Shown: positions 43,463 to 51,180 of the stretch, one piece after another | How the letters are laid out: each line of letters starts with the position of its first letter | How positions within the stretch are numbered: position 1 is the stretch's first letter | Assembly: GCA_035249905.1 (NCBI GenBank) | Contig: DATFFT010000063.1 | Span: 1-51,180 of the forward strand | Reading direction: 5' to 3' | DNA length: 51,180 nucleotides | Source: JAOUEA01 sp035249905 | GTDB lineage: Bacteria; Actinomycetota; UBA4738; HRBIN12 | Translations under genes and position numbers: made by a program | Notes under the pieces: generated by a model | Told to the model about the DNA's origin: nothing | The model's database searches: none | The model's input: the letters and a program-made list of their open reading frames with translations, nothing else

Positions 43463-44125
43463 CTATGCCTCTCCCTTCAGGTCGCTCTGGAGCGTCAGCC
43501 AGTCGGCGTGGAACTTCTCGAGGCCGACATCGGTGAGCGGGTGCTTCACGAGCTTCGTGAAGACGTCGTGAGGCATCGTCGCAATGTCGGCGCCCGCGAT
43601 GGCGGCGTCCACGACGTGCATCGGGTGACGCAACGAGGCCGCGAGCACGTTCGTGTCGTAGCCCTGCACCGCATAGATCTCGGTGATCGCCCTCAGCATG
43701 CCCATGCCGTCACTGCCGACGTCGTCGAGGCGGCCGAGGAACGGCGACACGATGTACGCGCCGACCTCGGCGGCCAGGATCGCCTGGGCCGGCGAGAACA
43801 CCAGGGTGACGTTGATCCTGATGCCGTCGGCCACGAGTCGCTTGCCTGCGGCGAGCCCGTCGGGGGTCATCGGCACCTTGACGACGGCGTTCGTCGCCAT
43901 CTGCGAGAGCTTCACCCCCTGCTCGTACATCGCGTCGGCCTCGGGTTCGGTCGTCTCGAGCGAGATGTCGCCCGGGACGGTCTCGAGGATCTCCTTCCAG
44001 ACGAGGTCGGGCTCTTCCCCCTCTTTCGCCACGAGGGACGGGTTCGTCGTGACCCCGGAGAGCACGCCCCACCTGTTGATCTCGCGGATCTCGTCGATGT
44101 CGGCTGTGTCGAGGAACAACCTCAT
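43463..44125 (-). CDS. tal: Transaldolase, short fructose-6-phosphate-aldolase-like type
   Basis: The 220-residue protein belongs to the small transaldolase/FSA family. It has FLDTADIDEI at the start, GVTTNPSL, and the Schiff-base lysine Lys83 in VVKVPMT. It is likely a true transaldolase of the pentose phosphate pathway; FSA activity cannot be excluded. It overlaps the 2-phosphoglycerate kinase stop by four bases and precedes rho by four, linking central carbon metabolism to the cyclic diphosphoglycerate genes. Confidence 0.92.
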   Translation of the reverse strand: MRLFLDTADIDEIREINRWGVLSGVTTNPSLVAKEGEEPDLVWKEILETVPGDISLETTEPEADAMYEQGVKLSQMATNAVVKVPMTPDGLAAGKRLVADGIRINVTLVFSPAQAILAAEVGAYIVSPFLGRLDDVGSDGMGMLRAITEIYAVQGYDTNVLAASLRHPMHVVDAAIAGADIATMPHDVFTKLVKHPLTDVGLEKFHADWLTLQSDLKGEA

Positions 44126-45198
44126 GTCGTCTGTCCTCCTACTGGATCGGTGACCACGGCCTCGTCTGCTCGCTCGCTCCCGGTTCGGGAACCCGAGCCG
44201 TCGGGCTCGGCGGTGACCTCGGTGGCCTCGGTGGCCTCGCGGATCTCGGCCGCACGCTGCGTGGTGCGCTCCATCACGAGATCCATCACCACGGCGATCG
44301 CCTGGTCGAAGCTGTAGTTCGGCAGCACCGGCACACCGTGTGAGAGCGCCTGGCTCTTCACGTACCGCTGCAACCTGCGGATGTTCTCGAATCCTTCCGT
44401 ATACCGCTCCGCGGGGCGCGCGGCGATCGCGTGCTCGCGCGTCGCGAAGTGCGAGAGGTGCCGTCCCTCGTCGTCGACGCCGAGGATGAACGGCACCGAC
44501 AGGATGCGGTCGCGATGTGACTCGACGTCGACGAATCCCGGCACGACGTGGGCGCCCTCGATCACGATGCTCGTGCCCTCGGTCGCCGCGCGCTCGATCA
44601 ATGCGTTGACGCCCACCGCGACCGCCGCGGTCTGCTCACGGAAGCCGAGCAACAACGCATCGGCCGAGGTCCCGGGCGGCTCCCGAAGGGCGCGGTCGGC
44701 ATGGAACGAAGACGTATGCAAGGTCGGCATGAGCTCGGACGACAGCATCGACCGCATCACCTCGCGGATCGCGTCGGTGGCGACGACCCGCACGATGCCG
44801 AGACGAGCGGCGAGCTGCGTGGCGATCGTCGACTTGCCCACGCCCGTGGTACCGCCGATCAGGATCACCAACGGAACGTCGAGCCGTTCGACGTCGCGCC
44901 AGCGCAGGAAGTTCTTCGCATAGCGTTCCCCGGCGATCTCGTCGATCACGGCGAGCGCCACGTCGGCGATCTCGTCGGAGCTGACCGAGGCGCGGCCCTG
45001 GCTCCGGAGCCGATCCTCGATCTCCTCGGCGACCTGGTACGCGCGGTACGGCGAGAGCCCGGTGACCATGACCTGCGAGGCCATCAGCCCCTTGGAGAAG
45101 GGCAGACCGGGCTCACGGTCGCTGATGACGATGTGCTGCGTCTTCGCTTCCCTCAGGTTCACCGACTGGCCCTCATCCGGATCGATGTGTTGGCTCAC
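44122..45198 (-). CDS. 2-phosphoglycerate kinase with N-terminal ATP-cone
   Basis: The 358-residue protein matches archaeal 2-phosphoglycerate kinase, which makes 2,3-bisphosphoglycerate from 2-phosphoglycerate and ATP. An ATP-cone spans about residues 18-105 (PFSKGLMASQV, YQVAEEIEDRL), then Walker A GGTTGVGKST at 115-124, ATDAIREVMR, LMPTLHTSSF and IVIEGAHVVPGF. This layout is that of the methanogen enzymes. A C-terminal disordered, Glu/Thr-rich tail of about 40 residues is extra. The GTG start at 45198 overlaps the stop of the cyclic 2,3-diphosphoglycerate synthetase gene by four bases, so the two enzymes of the pathway are coupled. Confidence 0.9.
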   Translation of the reverse strand: MSQHIDPDEGQSVNLREAKTQHIVISDREPGLPFSKGLMASQVMVTGLSPYRAYQVAEEIEDRLRSQGRASVSSDEIADVALAVIDEIAGERYAKNFLRWRDVERLDVPLVILIGGTTGVGKSTIATQLAARLGIVRVVATDAIREVMRSMLSSELMPTLHTSSFHADRALREPPGTSADALLLGFREQTAAVAVGVNALIERAATEGTSIVIEGAHVVPGFVDVESHRDRILSVPFILGVDDEGRHLSHFATREHAIAARPAERYTEGFENIRRLQRYVKSQALSHGVPVLPNYSFDQAIAVVMDLVMERTTQRAAEIREATEATEVTAEPDGSGSRTGSERADEAVVTDPVGGQTT

Positions 45199-46541
45199 GG
45201 GTTCGTCCCTCGTCGTGCACCTCGTCGCCTGGCGAGGTCGATGACCTCGCCCAACGCCGTGTCGAGGTCGGTCGACCCCTCCACGACCACGGCTCGATTG
45301 TCCACGAACACGACCTCCGCCCCCCGGGCCAGGGCCCGCGCGACGCCGATGTCGACGGCGGCGGCCTTCAGTTCCGTGAGGAGGACGTCGTACTCCTGGG
45401 CTGCGTCGAGGTCCTCCGCGAGGCCGACCCGATCGGCCAGCCGTGCACTCCACCCCACCACCTCGCAACGGCTCGCCTCTCGCAGGTGCTCGACCTGGCG
45501 AGCGGCGACGCCCCCGGGGGCGGTGGTGGCGAAGAACACCCGCGCATCCCGTACCTCGGCCAACGGAACGGGGACGAGATCGGTGATCAGTAACTGCGAC
45601 TCGTCGAAGAACCGGAGGACGTGGGATCGCAGCGCGGAGAGGTTCTCGGGCCCGGCCAGCGGGCCGGCTGCCATGGTAACAACGACCAGGTCGGACCGCA
45701 ACATGCGGTACGGACCCAGGTACCCGCCCAGATACTCGGGCGGCGCGGCGCCGGGCACCACGAGCACGGCCGCGTCCCAGGGCACCGGGGGCACCGTGGC
45801 GCCACTCCCCTCGAGCACCACCAACCCGGGCCGCCGGGCGGCCGCGAGCTCGGCGGCCCGGCGCACGTTCGTAGCGTACGCGCCCCCGGCGAGACCCCCG
45901 GCCACTCGCCTCGCGCCGATCGTCGTCACGCCCGTGGTCATCGCATCCTCGAGGTAGTCGGAAGCGGCGTGTTCGCCGTCGCGCACCAACTCGACGAGAC
46001 GCTCCAGATCGACGCTTCCCGCCTCGGCGATCTGGGGCTCGGCCGGCCCACCCCGGCCCATCGCGACGACGATCGGATCCTCGCCACGGCCGGCGGCGAG
46101 CCTGGCGATCTGCCCGCTGACCGCCGTCTTGCCCGCGCGCTTGCCCGTGCCGATCACGGCCAGGGTCGGCGCATCGACCGGTGGACCGCCGTCGGTGGGC
46201 GGTACCAATCGGAAGTCGGCTCCCTCGTATCGGATGCCACGCGAGAGGGCGACGCCGGCGAGCTCCATGCGCTCCCGGTAGCCCAGCACCGGCTCGTCGG
46301 AAAGGTCGAGCACCACGTCCGGCCCCCAGTCTTCGATCGCCCGGGCCAGGGTCGCCATGCGATCGTCGCCCGCCGTGAGGGTCGGGACGCCGACGTCGGG
46401 AAACCCCCGAGGGTCGATCTTCTCGATCCCCCCGACGTAGAGAGCGCCGACGACCTCGTGTCCTCGTTCGATCGCGGTCTCGATCCCCCATCGGGTCACG
46501 GGCGGATAATGCTCGCCGTCCACGAGCACGACGGTTCGCAT
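45195..46541 (-). CDS. cpgS: Cyclic 2,3-diphosphoglycerate synthetase
   Basis: The 448-residue protein resembles cyclic 2,3-diphosphoglycerate synthetase of methanogens such as Methanothermus fervidus, which closes 2,3-bisphosphoglycerate into cDPG with ATP. Features are an N-terminal Rossmann-like half (VVLVDGEHYPPV), a P-loop GTGKRAGKTAV at 131-141, VAMGRGGPAEP, EGSGATVPPV and a C-terminal FVDNRAVV. Length is as in archaea. AAGGAGG lies eleven bases upstream of the ATG. cDPG acts in archaea as compatible solute, phosphate store and thermoprotectant; the role here is unknown. It follows the metallophosphoesterase by 53 bases. Confidence 0.88.
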   Translation of the reverse strand: MRTVVLVDGEHYPPVTRWGIETAIERGHEVVGALYVGGIEKIDPRGFPDVGVPTLTAGDDRMATLARAIEDWGPDVVLDLSDEPVLGYRERMELAGVALSRGIRYEGADFRLVPPTDGGPPVDAPTLAVIGTGKRAGKTAVSGQIARLAAGRGEDPIVVAMGRGGPAEPQIAEAGSVDLERLVELVRDGEHAASDYLEDAMTTGVTTIGARRVAGGLAGGAYATNVRRAAELAAARRPGLVVLEGSGATVPPVPWDAAVLVVPGAAPPEYLGGYLGPYRMLRSDLVVVTMAAGPLAGPENLSALRSHVLRFFDESQLLITDLVPVPLAEVRDARVFFATTAPGGVAARQVEHLREASRCEVVGWSARLADRVGLAEDLDAAQEYDVLLTELKAAAVDIGVARALARGAEVVFVDNRAVVVEGSTDLDTALGEVIDLARRRGARRGTNP

Positions 46542-46594
46542 CGGCGGTATCGCCTCCTTCGAGGGGCATGTGGATGTTGGGGAGCTCGGCGCGG

Positions 46595-47383
46595 CTAGTC
46601 GCCGACCGGAACCGTACGTTCCTGCACGGACTGTTCGTGTTCCCGGTGGAACTGGTCACCGGCGAGCGAGAAGTGCGCCATAACGTGGCTCTCGCCGAAC
46701 GGGAAACGGCGCAGGATGCGCACCTGGCCATCGTCGAACTCCAACACGTTGTAGCACGGCTTCGTGTAGCCGCGAACGCGGAGCGACGATACCGTGCCGG
46801 CGTTGGCGACGTACATGCCTTCCAGCCGCCAGACGTAGGGCACGTGCTTGTGGCCGGAGAGCACGACCTGCACCCCCGCGTGGATGAGCACCTCGAGGAG
46901 ATCGCCGGCGTCCATCACGGTGCTGCGCTCACGACCCGTTCCAGGGATCGGCAGCAGGTGGTGATGGAGCACGAACACCTTGAGCTGGGCGGGTTCCTCG
47001 AACTGCCGCCGAACCCAGTCGTAGTGCACCCGGCCGACCTTGCCTTCGTTGAGGTCGGGTTCGCTGGAGTCCACCCCCACGATGCGCACACCGTCGACGT
47101 CGTGCGACCACATGCGGGAACCGATCAGATCCTCGAAATGCAGGTAGCCGACGTTGCGGGAATCGTGGTTCCCCGGCACGGTCAGCATCGGAGCCTGGAT
47201 GCGCTCGGCGTACGCGACCCAGTTCTTGTATTCCTGCCGGTACCCCTCGGCCGTCAGGTCCCCGCTCACGACGACCGCGTCGGGGCGCATCTCGTTGAGC
47301 TCCGCGATCACCCGGTTCATGAGGTTGGGCACGAAGAACTGCGAGCCGACGTGCGGGTCCGAGATGTGCGCGATGGTAACCAC
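46595..47383 (-). CDS. Calcineurin-like metallophosphoesterase (CpdA/class III cyclic nucleotide phosphodiesterase type)
   Basis: The 262-residue protein has the complete dinuclear metal site: Asp9-x-His11 (DPH), GDL with Asp42, GNHD at 71-74, HHH near residue 140 and GHKH near 195. It is of the CpdA-like type that hydrolyses phosphodiesters such as cAMP. Its place at the head of the cDPG genes makes cyclic 2,3-diphosphoglycerate itself a candidate substrate; that is inference. GAGGT lies five bases before the GTG start, and TAGACT about 11 bases upstream may be the -10 box. Confidence 0.88.
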   Translation of the reverse strand: MVTIAHISDPHVGSQFFVPNLMNRVIAELNEMRPDAVVVSGDLTAEGYRQEYKNWVAYAERIQAPMLTVPGNHDSRNVGYLHFEDLIGSRMWSHDVDGVRIVGVDSSEPDLNEGKVGRVHYDWVRRQFEEPAQLKVFVLHHHLLPIPGTGRERSTVMDAGDLLEVLIHAGVQVVLSGHKHVPYVWRLEGMYVANAGTVSSLRVRGYTKPCYNVLEFDDGQVRILRRFPFGESHVMAHFSLAGDQFHREHEQSVQERTVPVGD

Positions 47384-47394
47384 GGGTGACCTCT

Positions 47395-47400
47395 AGTCTA
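47395..47400 (-). promoter_or_regulatory. -10 box candidate upstream of the metallophosphoesterase
   Basis: TAGACT on the minus strand lies 11 bases before the GTG start. The 75-base gap is shared with the divergent MarP-like gene, for which no promoter is evident. Confidence 0.3.
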
Positions 47401-47458
47401 GTGCCGCGGCGCCGTCCCCGGACGCAGGCACGCGACTCGGCGACGGCAGCGTGGGACG

Positions 47459-48646
47459 ATGGCGGCTCCCATGACCTGGCTCGACGTGATCCTGATCGCC
47501 CTGCTCGCCGGTTCCCTCTACTCGGGGTACCGCAGAGGAGCCGTCCTGCAGGTGATCGGCATCGTCGGGCTGATCGCCGGTGTGCTCTTGGGCGTCACCC
47601 TGGCGCCCCGGGTCGCTCAGCTGGCGAGCTCCCCGGCCTCTGGCTTCGCCCTCGTGCTCGCCACGGTCCTCGTGGCCGGCGCGATCGGCAACATCCTGGG
47701 CCGGATCGCCGGGAGCCAGCTCCGTCGGCGGACGCACGGGACGCCGCTCAGGATGGTCGATGCGTTGGGAGGGTCGGCGGTATCGGCCGGCGCGCTGGTG
47801 CTCACGGTCTGGTTGCTGGCTCTCAACCTCGCCGAGGGCCCCTTCCCCGCCGTATCGCGCGGACTCCGGCGATCCGAGATCGTGCAGACGCTCGACGCCG
47901 CCCTGCCCCCGCCTCCCTCGCTCGAAGGCGAAGCCAAACGACTCCTGTCGCTGCTCGGGTACCCGGACGTGTTCGTGGGGCTTCCGGAGGAACCCTCGGC
48001 ACCTGTCGATCCACCCGACGCGGAACAGCTCAAGACCGCGATCGGGGCGGCACGGCACTCGACGGTGGAGGTCCTCGGAGGCGGCTGCAACAGTGGCTTC
48101 GTCAACCAGGGCAGCGGATTCGTCGTTCACGACGACCTGGTGGTCACCAACGCTCACGTCGTGGCGGGCACCAGCGAGCAATCGGTGCAGTTCTCGGGGA
48201 TGCGGACGGAAGCCATCGTGGTCGCGTTCGATCCGGACCTCGACGTCGCGGTGCTTCGGGCACGTGATCTCGGCCTGCCTGCTGTTCCCCTCAGGCGGAA
48301 CGAGGCGGAACGAGGCGACGCGGGTGCCGTGCTCGGCTATCCGGGAGGGCGTTCCTTGACCGCCGGCAGCGCGGCCGTGCGCGCCGTGATCGAACCGGTC
48401 GGCAGGAACATCTACGGCGACGGCCAGGTCGAGCGCCGCATCTACGAGGTACAGGCGGCGATCCGACGCGGGAACAGCGGAGGACCGTTCGTGCTGGCCG
48501 ACGGCAGGGTGGCCGGACTCGTCTTCGCGAGCGCGGTCGCCGACGAGAACGTGGGATACGCGATCGTCACGAGCGAGTTCCTGCCCATGATCGAGGACCC
48601 CGATGCCCTCATCGCATCGGTCGACAACGGGGTGTGCGCACGCTGA
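47459..48646 (+). CDS. marP: MarP-like membrane serine protease with CvpA domain
   Basis: This 395-residue protein has four N-terminal membrane helices of the CvpA/colicin V type (residues 8-125) and a chymotrypsin-like protease outside the membrane. The triad is His233 (NAHVV), Asp262 (DLDVAVL) and Ser340 (RRGNSGGP). Cys210 and Cys393 occupy the places of the redox-active Cys214-Cys395 disulfide of M. tuberculosis MarP (Rv3671c), which protects against acid and oxidative stress. ATG 47459 is used; the ATG at 47471 is possible. It is divergent from the metallophosphoesterase and converges with thrB. Confidence 0.9.
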   Translation: MAAPMTWLDVILIALLAGSLYSGYRRGAVLQVIGIVGLIAGVLLGVTLAPRVAQLASSPASGFALVLATVLVAGAIGNILGRIAGSQLRRRTHGTPLRMVDALGGSAVSAGALVLTVWLLALNLAEGPFPAVSRGLRRSEIVQTLDAALPPPPSLEGEAKRLLSLLGYPDVFVGLPEEPSAPVDPPDAEQLKTAIGAARHSTVEVLGGGCNSGFVNQGSGFVVHDDLVVTNAHVVAGTSEQSVQFSGMRTEAIVVAFDPDLDVAVLRARDLGLPAVPLRRNEAERGDAGAVLGYPGGRSLTAGSAAVRAVIEPVGRNIYGDGQVERRIYEVQAAIRRGNSGGPFVLADGRVAGLVFASAVADENVGYAIVTSEFLPMIEDPDALIASVDNGVCAR

Positions 48647-48655
48647 GCGGCGATC

Positions 48656-49510
48656 TCAGACCCGTTCGACCTCGAAACCCGACCGCCGCACGGATACCTC
48701 CACCAGGCGCCATCTCGAGCCGGGATCGGGCACGTCCTGCCCGGCGGCCGGGAACGCGATGACGGACGGGCCGGCTCCCGAGACACACGCCGGCACACCG
48801 GCATCCAGGACCGCCTCGAGGACCTCGCGGGCCTCCGGCACGAGCCGGAGCCGCGCATCCTGGTGGAGACGATCGCGGAGCGCCATGCCGAGCGTGGACG
48901 GATCGCGCGTGAACGCATGCACCGCGAGCGCCGCGTGCGCGACGTTGTAGACGGCGTCCGCCCGAGGCACGAGGTCGGCCATGGCCGCGCGCGCCTCTCG
49001 AGTCGGCATCGTGAGGTGATCCGGCACCAGCAGCATCGGCCGGAGGTCGGCGTTCGGCTCGAGCCGCGTCGCCTGCCCCTCGGGCACGGCGATCGTGAAC
49101 CCGCCGAAACAGGCGGGCGCCGCGTTGTCGGGGTGGCCCTCGATCGACGCCGCGTGCATGAACACACGGGCGGGCGACGGATCGTCTCCGAGCAGGATCA
49201 GCGCGGCCGCGCTCCCCGCCACCACGGCCGCGGAGGACGAGCCCAGCCCCCTCGCAAGCGGGATCCGGTTGATGCCGTGCATCGCGAAGGCCGGCAGCGT
49301 ACGATCACCGGCCACCCGGCGCATCGTCGACCGGATCAGATCGGAGCCGTCGGTCGGAAGCTCGCCTGCCCCTTCCCCGCTCCACGTGACGCCGCTCGCA
49401 CGCTCGGTGTCGATCTCGACGTCGTTGCACAGCTCCAGCGCGAGCCCGAAGCAGTCGAATCCCGGACCCAGGTTCGCCGAGGTCGCCGGGACGCGGACCG
49501 TGAGTCGCAT
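48656..49510 (-). CDS. thrB: Homoserine kinase
   Basis: ThrB phosphorylates homoserine for threonine synthesis. The 284-residue GHMP kinase starts with VRVPATSANLGPGFDCFGLAL and has the ATP loop PLARGLGSSSAAV. It ends hom-thrC-thrB. A TAGGCT box lies six bases before the ATG and may give extra, leaderless transcription from within the operon. Confidence 0.95.
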   Translation of the reverse strand: MRLTVRVPATSANLGPGFDCFGLALELCNDVEIDTERASGVTWSGEGAGELPTDGSDLIRSTMRRVAGDRTLPAFAMHGINRIPLARGLGSSSAAVVAGSAAALILLGDDPSPARVFMHAASIEGHPDNAAPACFGGFTIAVPEGQATRLEPNADLRPMLLVPDHLTMPTREARAAMADLVPRADAVYNVAHAALAVHAFTRDPSTLGMALRDRLHQDARLRLVPEAREVLEAVLDAGVPACVSGAGPSVIAFPAAGQDVPDPGSRWRLVEVSVRRSGFEVERV

Positions 49511-49516
49511 CGCTCG

Positions 49517-49522
49517 AGCCTA
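49517..49522 (-). promoter_or_regulatory. -10 box of leaderless thrB
   Basis: TAGGCT on the minus strand ends six bases before the thrB ATG in the 28-base gap after thrC; no ribosome binding site is present. Confidence 0.4.
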
Positions 49523-49538
49523 GCGCGGCGACGGCGCC

Positions 49539-50609
49539 CTACAGACCGAGCTCAGCAGCTACAGCGCCGGCATCGGGGGGCACGGCGGCCGGATGCGCCG
49601 CGCCGGCGATCGCCCACTCGGGATCCTTGAGCCCGTGGCCGGTCAGGATGCACACCACGGTGGCGCCGCTCGGTACCGCCCCCTCGGCGTGGAGGTGCAG
49701 CAGACCGGCCACGCTCGCCGCGCTGGCCGGCTCGGCGAAGAGCCCTTCGCGGGCGACCCGACGATACGCCGCCAGGATCTCCCGATCGGTGACTGCGCCG
49801 ATCGAACCCTCGGATTCCCTCGCGGCCGCCACCGCCTTGGCCCACGACGCGGGGTTCCCGATCCGGATCGCCGTCGCGATCGTCTGCGGATCCTTGATCG
49901 GCTCGCCTCGCACGATCGGCGCCGCCCCCTGCGCCTGGAACCCCATCATCCGCGGGGGCTCGACGATGACGCCGTCCGCGAGGTACTCGGAGTAGCCGGC
50001 CCAATGGCTCGAGATGTTCCCGGCGTTGCCGACCGGCACGAAGTGCAGGTCGGGAGCGTGGCCGATCGCGTCGACGATCTCGAACACGCAGGTCTTCTGC
50101 CCCTGCAACCGGTACGCGTTCACGCTGTTGACGAGGGTGACCTGGAACCGATCCGCGAGATCGGTCGCGAGTTGGAGCGAGGCGTCGAAGTTGCCGTCGA
50201 CCTCGAGCACGCGCGCGCCGTGCACGAGCGTCTGCGCCATCTTCCCGATCGCGACCTTGTCCTTCGGCACGAGCACCGCACAGGTCAGGCCGGCCTTGGC
50301 CGCGTACGCCGCGGCCGATGCGCTCGTGTTACCTGTCGAGGCGCAGACCACGGCCTTGGCGCCCTCTTCGAGGGCCTTCGAGATCGCGAGCGTCATGCCC
50401 CGGTCCTTGAAGGACCCGGTGGGGTTGGCCCCTTCGAACTTCAGCCAGACGTCGCAGCCGGTCTCGTCGCTCAGCGGCCCCGACCGCACCAGCGGGGTTC
50501 CGCCTTCGAGCAAGGTCACGACGGGGGTGGCGTCGCCCACGGGGAGCCGAGCGCGGTACTCCTCGATCACCCCGCGCCATTGGTGGGCTCCCTCCGTGCG
50601 AACGGTCAT
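49539..50609 (-). CDS. thrC: Threonine synthase
   Basis: ThrC converts O-phosphohomoserine to threonine with PLP. The 356-residue protein is the short class without the extended N-terminus, with Lys68 in NPTGSFKDRGM as PLP ligand, CASTGNTSAS and the phosphate-binding VPVGNAGN. ATG 50609 lies 13 bases after the hom stop; an open frame upstream belongs to hom. Confidence 0.96.
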   Translation of the reverse strand: MTVRTEGAHQWRGVIEEYRARLPVGDATPVVTLLEGGTPLVRSGPLSDETGCDVWLKFEGANPTGSFKDRGMTLAISKALEEGAKAVVCASTGNTSASAAAYAAKAGLTCAVLVPKDKVAIGKMAQTLVHGARVLEVDGNFDASLQLATDLADRFQVTLVNSVNAYRLQGQKTCVFEIVDAIGHAPDLHFVPVGNAGNISSHWAGYSEYLADGVIVEPPRMMGFQAQGAAPIVRGEPIKDPQTIATAIRIGNPASWAKAVAAARESEGSIGAVTDREILAAYRRVAREGLFAEPASAASVAGLLHLHAEGAVPSGATVVCILTGHGLKDPEWAIAGAAHPAAVPPDAGAVAAELGL

Positions 50610-50622
50610 CGGTGCGTCCCGC

Positions 50623-51180
50623 TCACGGCTCCTCACCTTCCACCCGGAGCACGCTCGCCACCGAACGCACCGCCGGCGACTCGCGCAGTTCCTGCAGCGT
50701 CTTCTGCAGGGCCCCCTCCAGCGCCCGGTGGGTGATGAACACGAGGGTGGCCTCGTCGCCGAACCCCTCCTGCCAGACCCGTTCGATCGAGACACCGTTG
50801 TGACCGAAGTCGCCCGCGATCTCGGCCAGCACGCCGGGACGGTCCGCGACGTGCAGGTTGATGTAGTACTGGCCGTTGGTGTCGCTCATCGGCCGGATGC
50901 GCCGGTCCACGGTGCGGGTATGTCCCATCGCACGGCCACCGGTGAGGAGGTTGCGAGCGGCGGCCACGAGATCTCCCACCACCGCCGTCGCCGTCGGGTC
51001 CCCACCGGCTCCCGGCCCGAAGAGCATCAGCTGGCCCACGCTCCGGCCCTCGATGTAGACGGCGTTGAACGCATCGTGCACGGCGGCCAGCGGATGCGCG
51101 GCAGGGACCATGGCGGGGTGCACGCGCACGCTGATCGCATCGTCGTCGAGCTCCGCGATCGCGAGGAGCTTCACGACGTA
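50623..51180 (-). CDS. hom: Homoserine dehydrogenase, C-terminal part
   Basis: The gene runs off the right edge, so only the last 185 codons are seen. They cover the end of the catalytic domain (HPLAAVHDAFNAVYIEG, then GPGAGGDPTATAVVGDL) and a C-terminal ACT domain (YYINLHVADRPGVLAEIAG) used for threonine feedback. Homoserine dehydrogenase reduces aspartate semialdehyde to homoserine. It leads hom-thrC-thrB. Confidence 0.95.
   Translation of the reverse strand, partial: YVVKLLAIAELDDDAISVRVHPAMVPAAHPLAAVHDAFNAVYIEGRSVGQLMLFGPGAGGDPTATAVVGDLVAAARNLLTGGRAMGHTRTVDRRIRPMSDTNGQYYINLHVADRPGVLAEIAGDFGHNGVSIERVWQEGFGDEATLVFITHRALEGALQKTLQELRESPAVRSVASVLRVEGEEP

Noticed and set aside
44122..46731. 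An 869-codon frame that would fuse the cDPG synthetase region to 2-phosphoglycerate kinase
   Set aside because: The N-terminal two-thirds is a different phase of the synthetase gene and Arg/Gly-rich without homology; GTG 45198 with a GTGA overlap gives the true start.

Overview
The window is compact, GC-rich chromosomal DNA from a member of the Actinomycetota. The strongest evidence is gene order. Read on the minus strand from right to left, it carries hom-thrC-thrB, rho-rpmE, prfA-prmC-tsaC, a WecA/Rfe-type transferase, then atpZ-atpI-atpBEFHAGDC-murA, which is the order of the Rv1294-Rv1315 block of Mycobacterium tuberculosis. The b and delta subunits of ATP synthase are separate proteins here, unlike in mycobacteria, so the organism lies outside that order; nothing in the sequence fixes the species. 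Several starts look leaderless: a TANNNT box sits 6-9 bases before the start codon. No rRNA, tRNA, CRISPR array, insertion sequence or prophage was recognised, and no gap exceeds about 170 bases.

Layout. 1-9552: an EamA-type exporter converging on gatA; gatCA without gatB; a FolD homologue lacking the usual active-site lysine; ligA, an ApbE-like protein and mnmA; divergent from mnmA, a PabB-PabC fusion for p-aminobenzoate. 9549-12446: two small zinc-binding proteins, an enoyl-CoA hydratase, an NAD(P)-binding protein, and a divergent Fur-family regulator. 12443-15069: a cbiMNQO cobalt/nickel ECF transporter whose promoter and the regulator's own promoter share a GCAA-N4-TTGC operator-like dyad, so a Nur-like metal circuit is proposed. 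15175-19737: a tightly overlapping operon of an SCP2-like protein, zinc alcohol dehydrogenase, a second SCP2-like protein, MeaB GTPase and a B12 mutase large subunit carrying the Phe/Gln signature of isobutyryl-CoA mutase. 19800-21911: a CPBP membrane protease and a MurA with Asp in place of the fosfomycin-target Cys.

21951-29291 is the complete F1Fo ATP synthase operon with a clear sigma70-type promoter, and a tandem duplication of the atpC start region. 29399-33674 is a spermidine/putrescine-type potABCD operon inserted between the ATP synthase genes and the WecA-like gene. 33822-43458 carries cell-envelope, translation and termination genes, with YqhQ and DivIVA-domain genes between rpmE and prfA.

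43463-48646 is the most unusual part. Between rho and thrB lie a transaldolase and a 2-phosphoglycerate kinase plus cyclic 2,3-diphosphoglycerate synthetase pair, which together form the pathway known from hyperthermophilic methanogens, then a metallophosphoesterase and, divergently, a MarP-like membrane serine protease. The window ends with thrB, thrC and the 3' part of hom.
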